A stretch of 64,000 nucleotides of DNA. Source: Torymus aiolomorphi. Its lineage: Eukaryota > Arthropoda > Insecta > Hymenoptera > Torymidae. Positions within the stretch are counted from its first letter, which is position 1; each line of letters starts with the position of its first letter. The stretch is from contig CM070877.1 in NCBI GenBank assembly GCA_036365515.1, forward strand, positions 111,864,011 to 111,928,010. The letters run 5' to 3'. Both the position numbers and the translations under genes were made by a program. Below the pieces are notes generated by a model, which worked only from the letters and a program-made list of their open reading frames with translations, made no database searches and was not told the origin of the DNA. Shown here one piece after another: positions 63,827-64,000 of the stretch.

Positions 63827-64000
63827 AATTAGAAATAAATGATAGTTTTGTACATGTTGAATTTTTAAAAAAAAGACTTAATGCGATAGCTCATGTGTTA
63901 AGTACTTTACACTTTGATGTTAACCATCTGGATAAGTTTCTTGAATTTACAGAGAAAAAATGCTCAAATATGTACTTACAACTATCGAATTCACTAAGAA
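63827..64000 (+). other. Plus-strand coding-like tail, unassigned
   Basis: An open stretch (VEFLKKRLNAIAHVLSTL...) runs to the window edge on the opposite strand from the Penelope fragment. It may be part of an inverted Penelope-type segment or another repeat. I cannot assign it. Confidence 0.3.

Overview
This 64 kb window is from an AT-rich animal genome, most likely an insect and plausibly a hymenopteran such as an ant (my inference). It has spliced genes with GT/AG introns, a GPAA1-like gene fragment, a Ty3/gypsy retrotransposon, a Penelope-like element, and P, Tc1/mariner, Mutator-like and Harbinger-type DNA transposons. Nearly everything from 1 to about 61 kb is transposable elements inserted into one another.

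Layout. (1) 1-1060: part of a reverse-oriented solo LTR, then a MITE with an 8-bp target duplication. (2) 1069-41013: a giant P-element-like transposon with 8-bp flanking repeats (CGTATACC / CTTATACC), about 2.4-kb terminal inverted repeats (TIRs) and an intact spliced THAP/P transposase of 1004 aa. Two other elements are nested in its arms. One is a 21.5-kb Mutator-like element (MULE) at 1262-22798 in the left arm, bounded by an exact 9-bp duplication CTCGGCGGC. The other is a 5-kb near-perfect palindromic Tc1/mariner-type element at 34613-39603 in the right arm, bounded by TA. Each arm of the P-like element supplies the empty site for the insertion in the other arm, so both boundaries are directly readable. 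(3) 41014-60965: a nest of MITEs up to about five levels deep, holding a full-length gypsy element (42348-55032), two more solo LTRs and a fold-back element. (4) 61129-61934: three coding exons of a GPAA1 (GPI transamidase subunit) homologue, after which the coding sequence is lost. (5) 62.6-63.8 kb: the 3' part of a Penelope-like element with a GIY-YIG domain and a hammerhead-like core.

The least familiar system is the 21.5-kb MULE. It has 2.1- and 4.0-kb TIRs packed with subterminal repeats and three genes. The first is a transposase with a plausible DDE triad fused to a C-terminal ubiquitin-specific-protease-like (C19) domain. The second, arranged head to head with the first, is a diverged paralogue that has lost the recognisable DDE acids and the protease cysteine but keeps the histidine box. 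The third is a five-exon gene of unknown function whose introns are all phase 1. A 4.9-kb satellite-like block splits the paralogue. No host gene other than the GPAA1-like exons was recognised.
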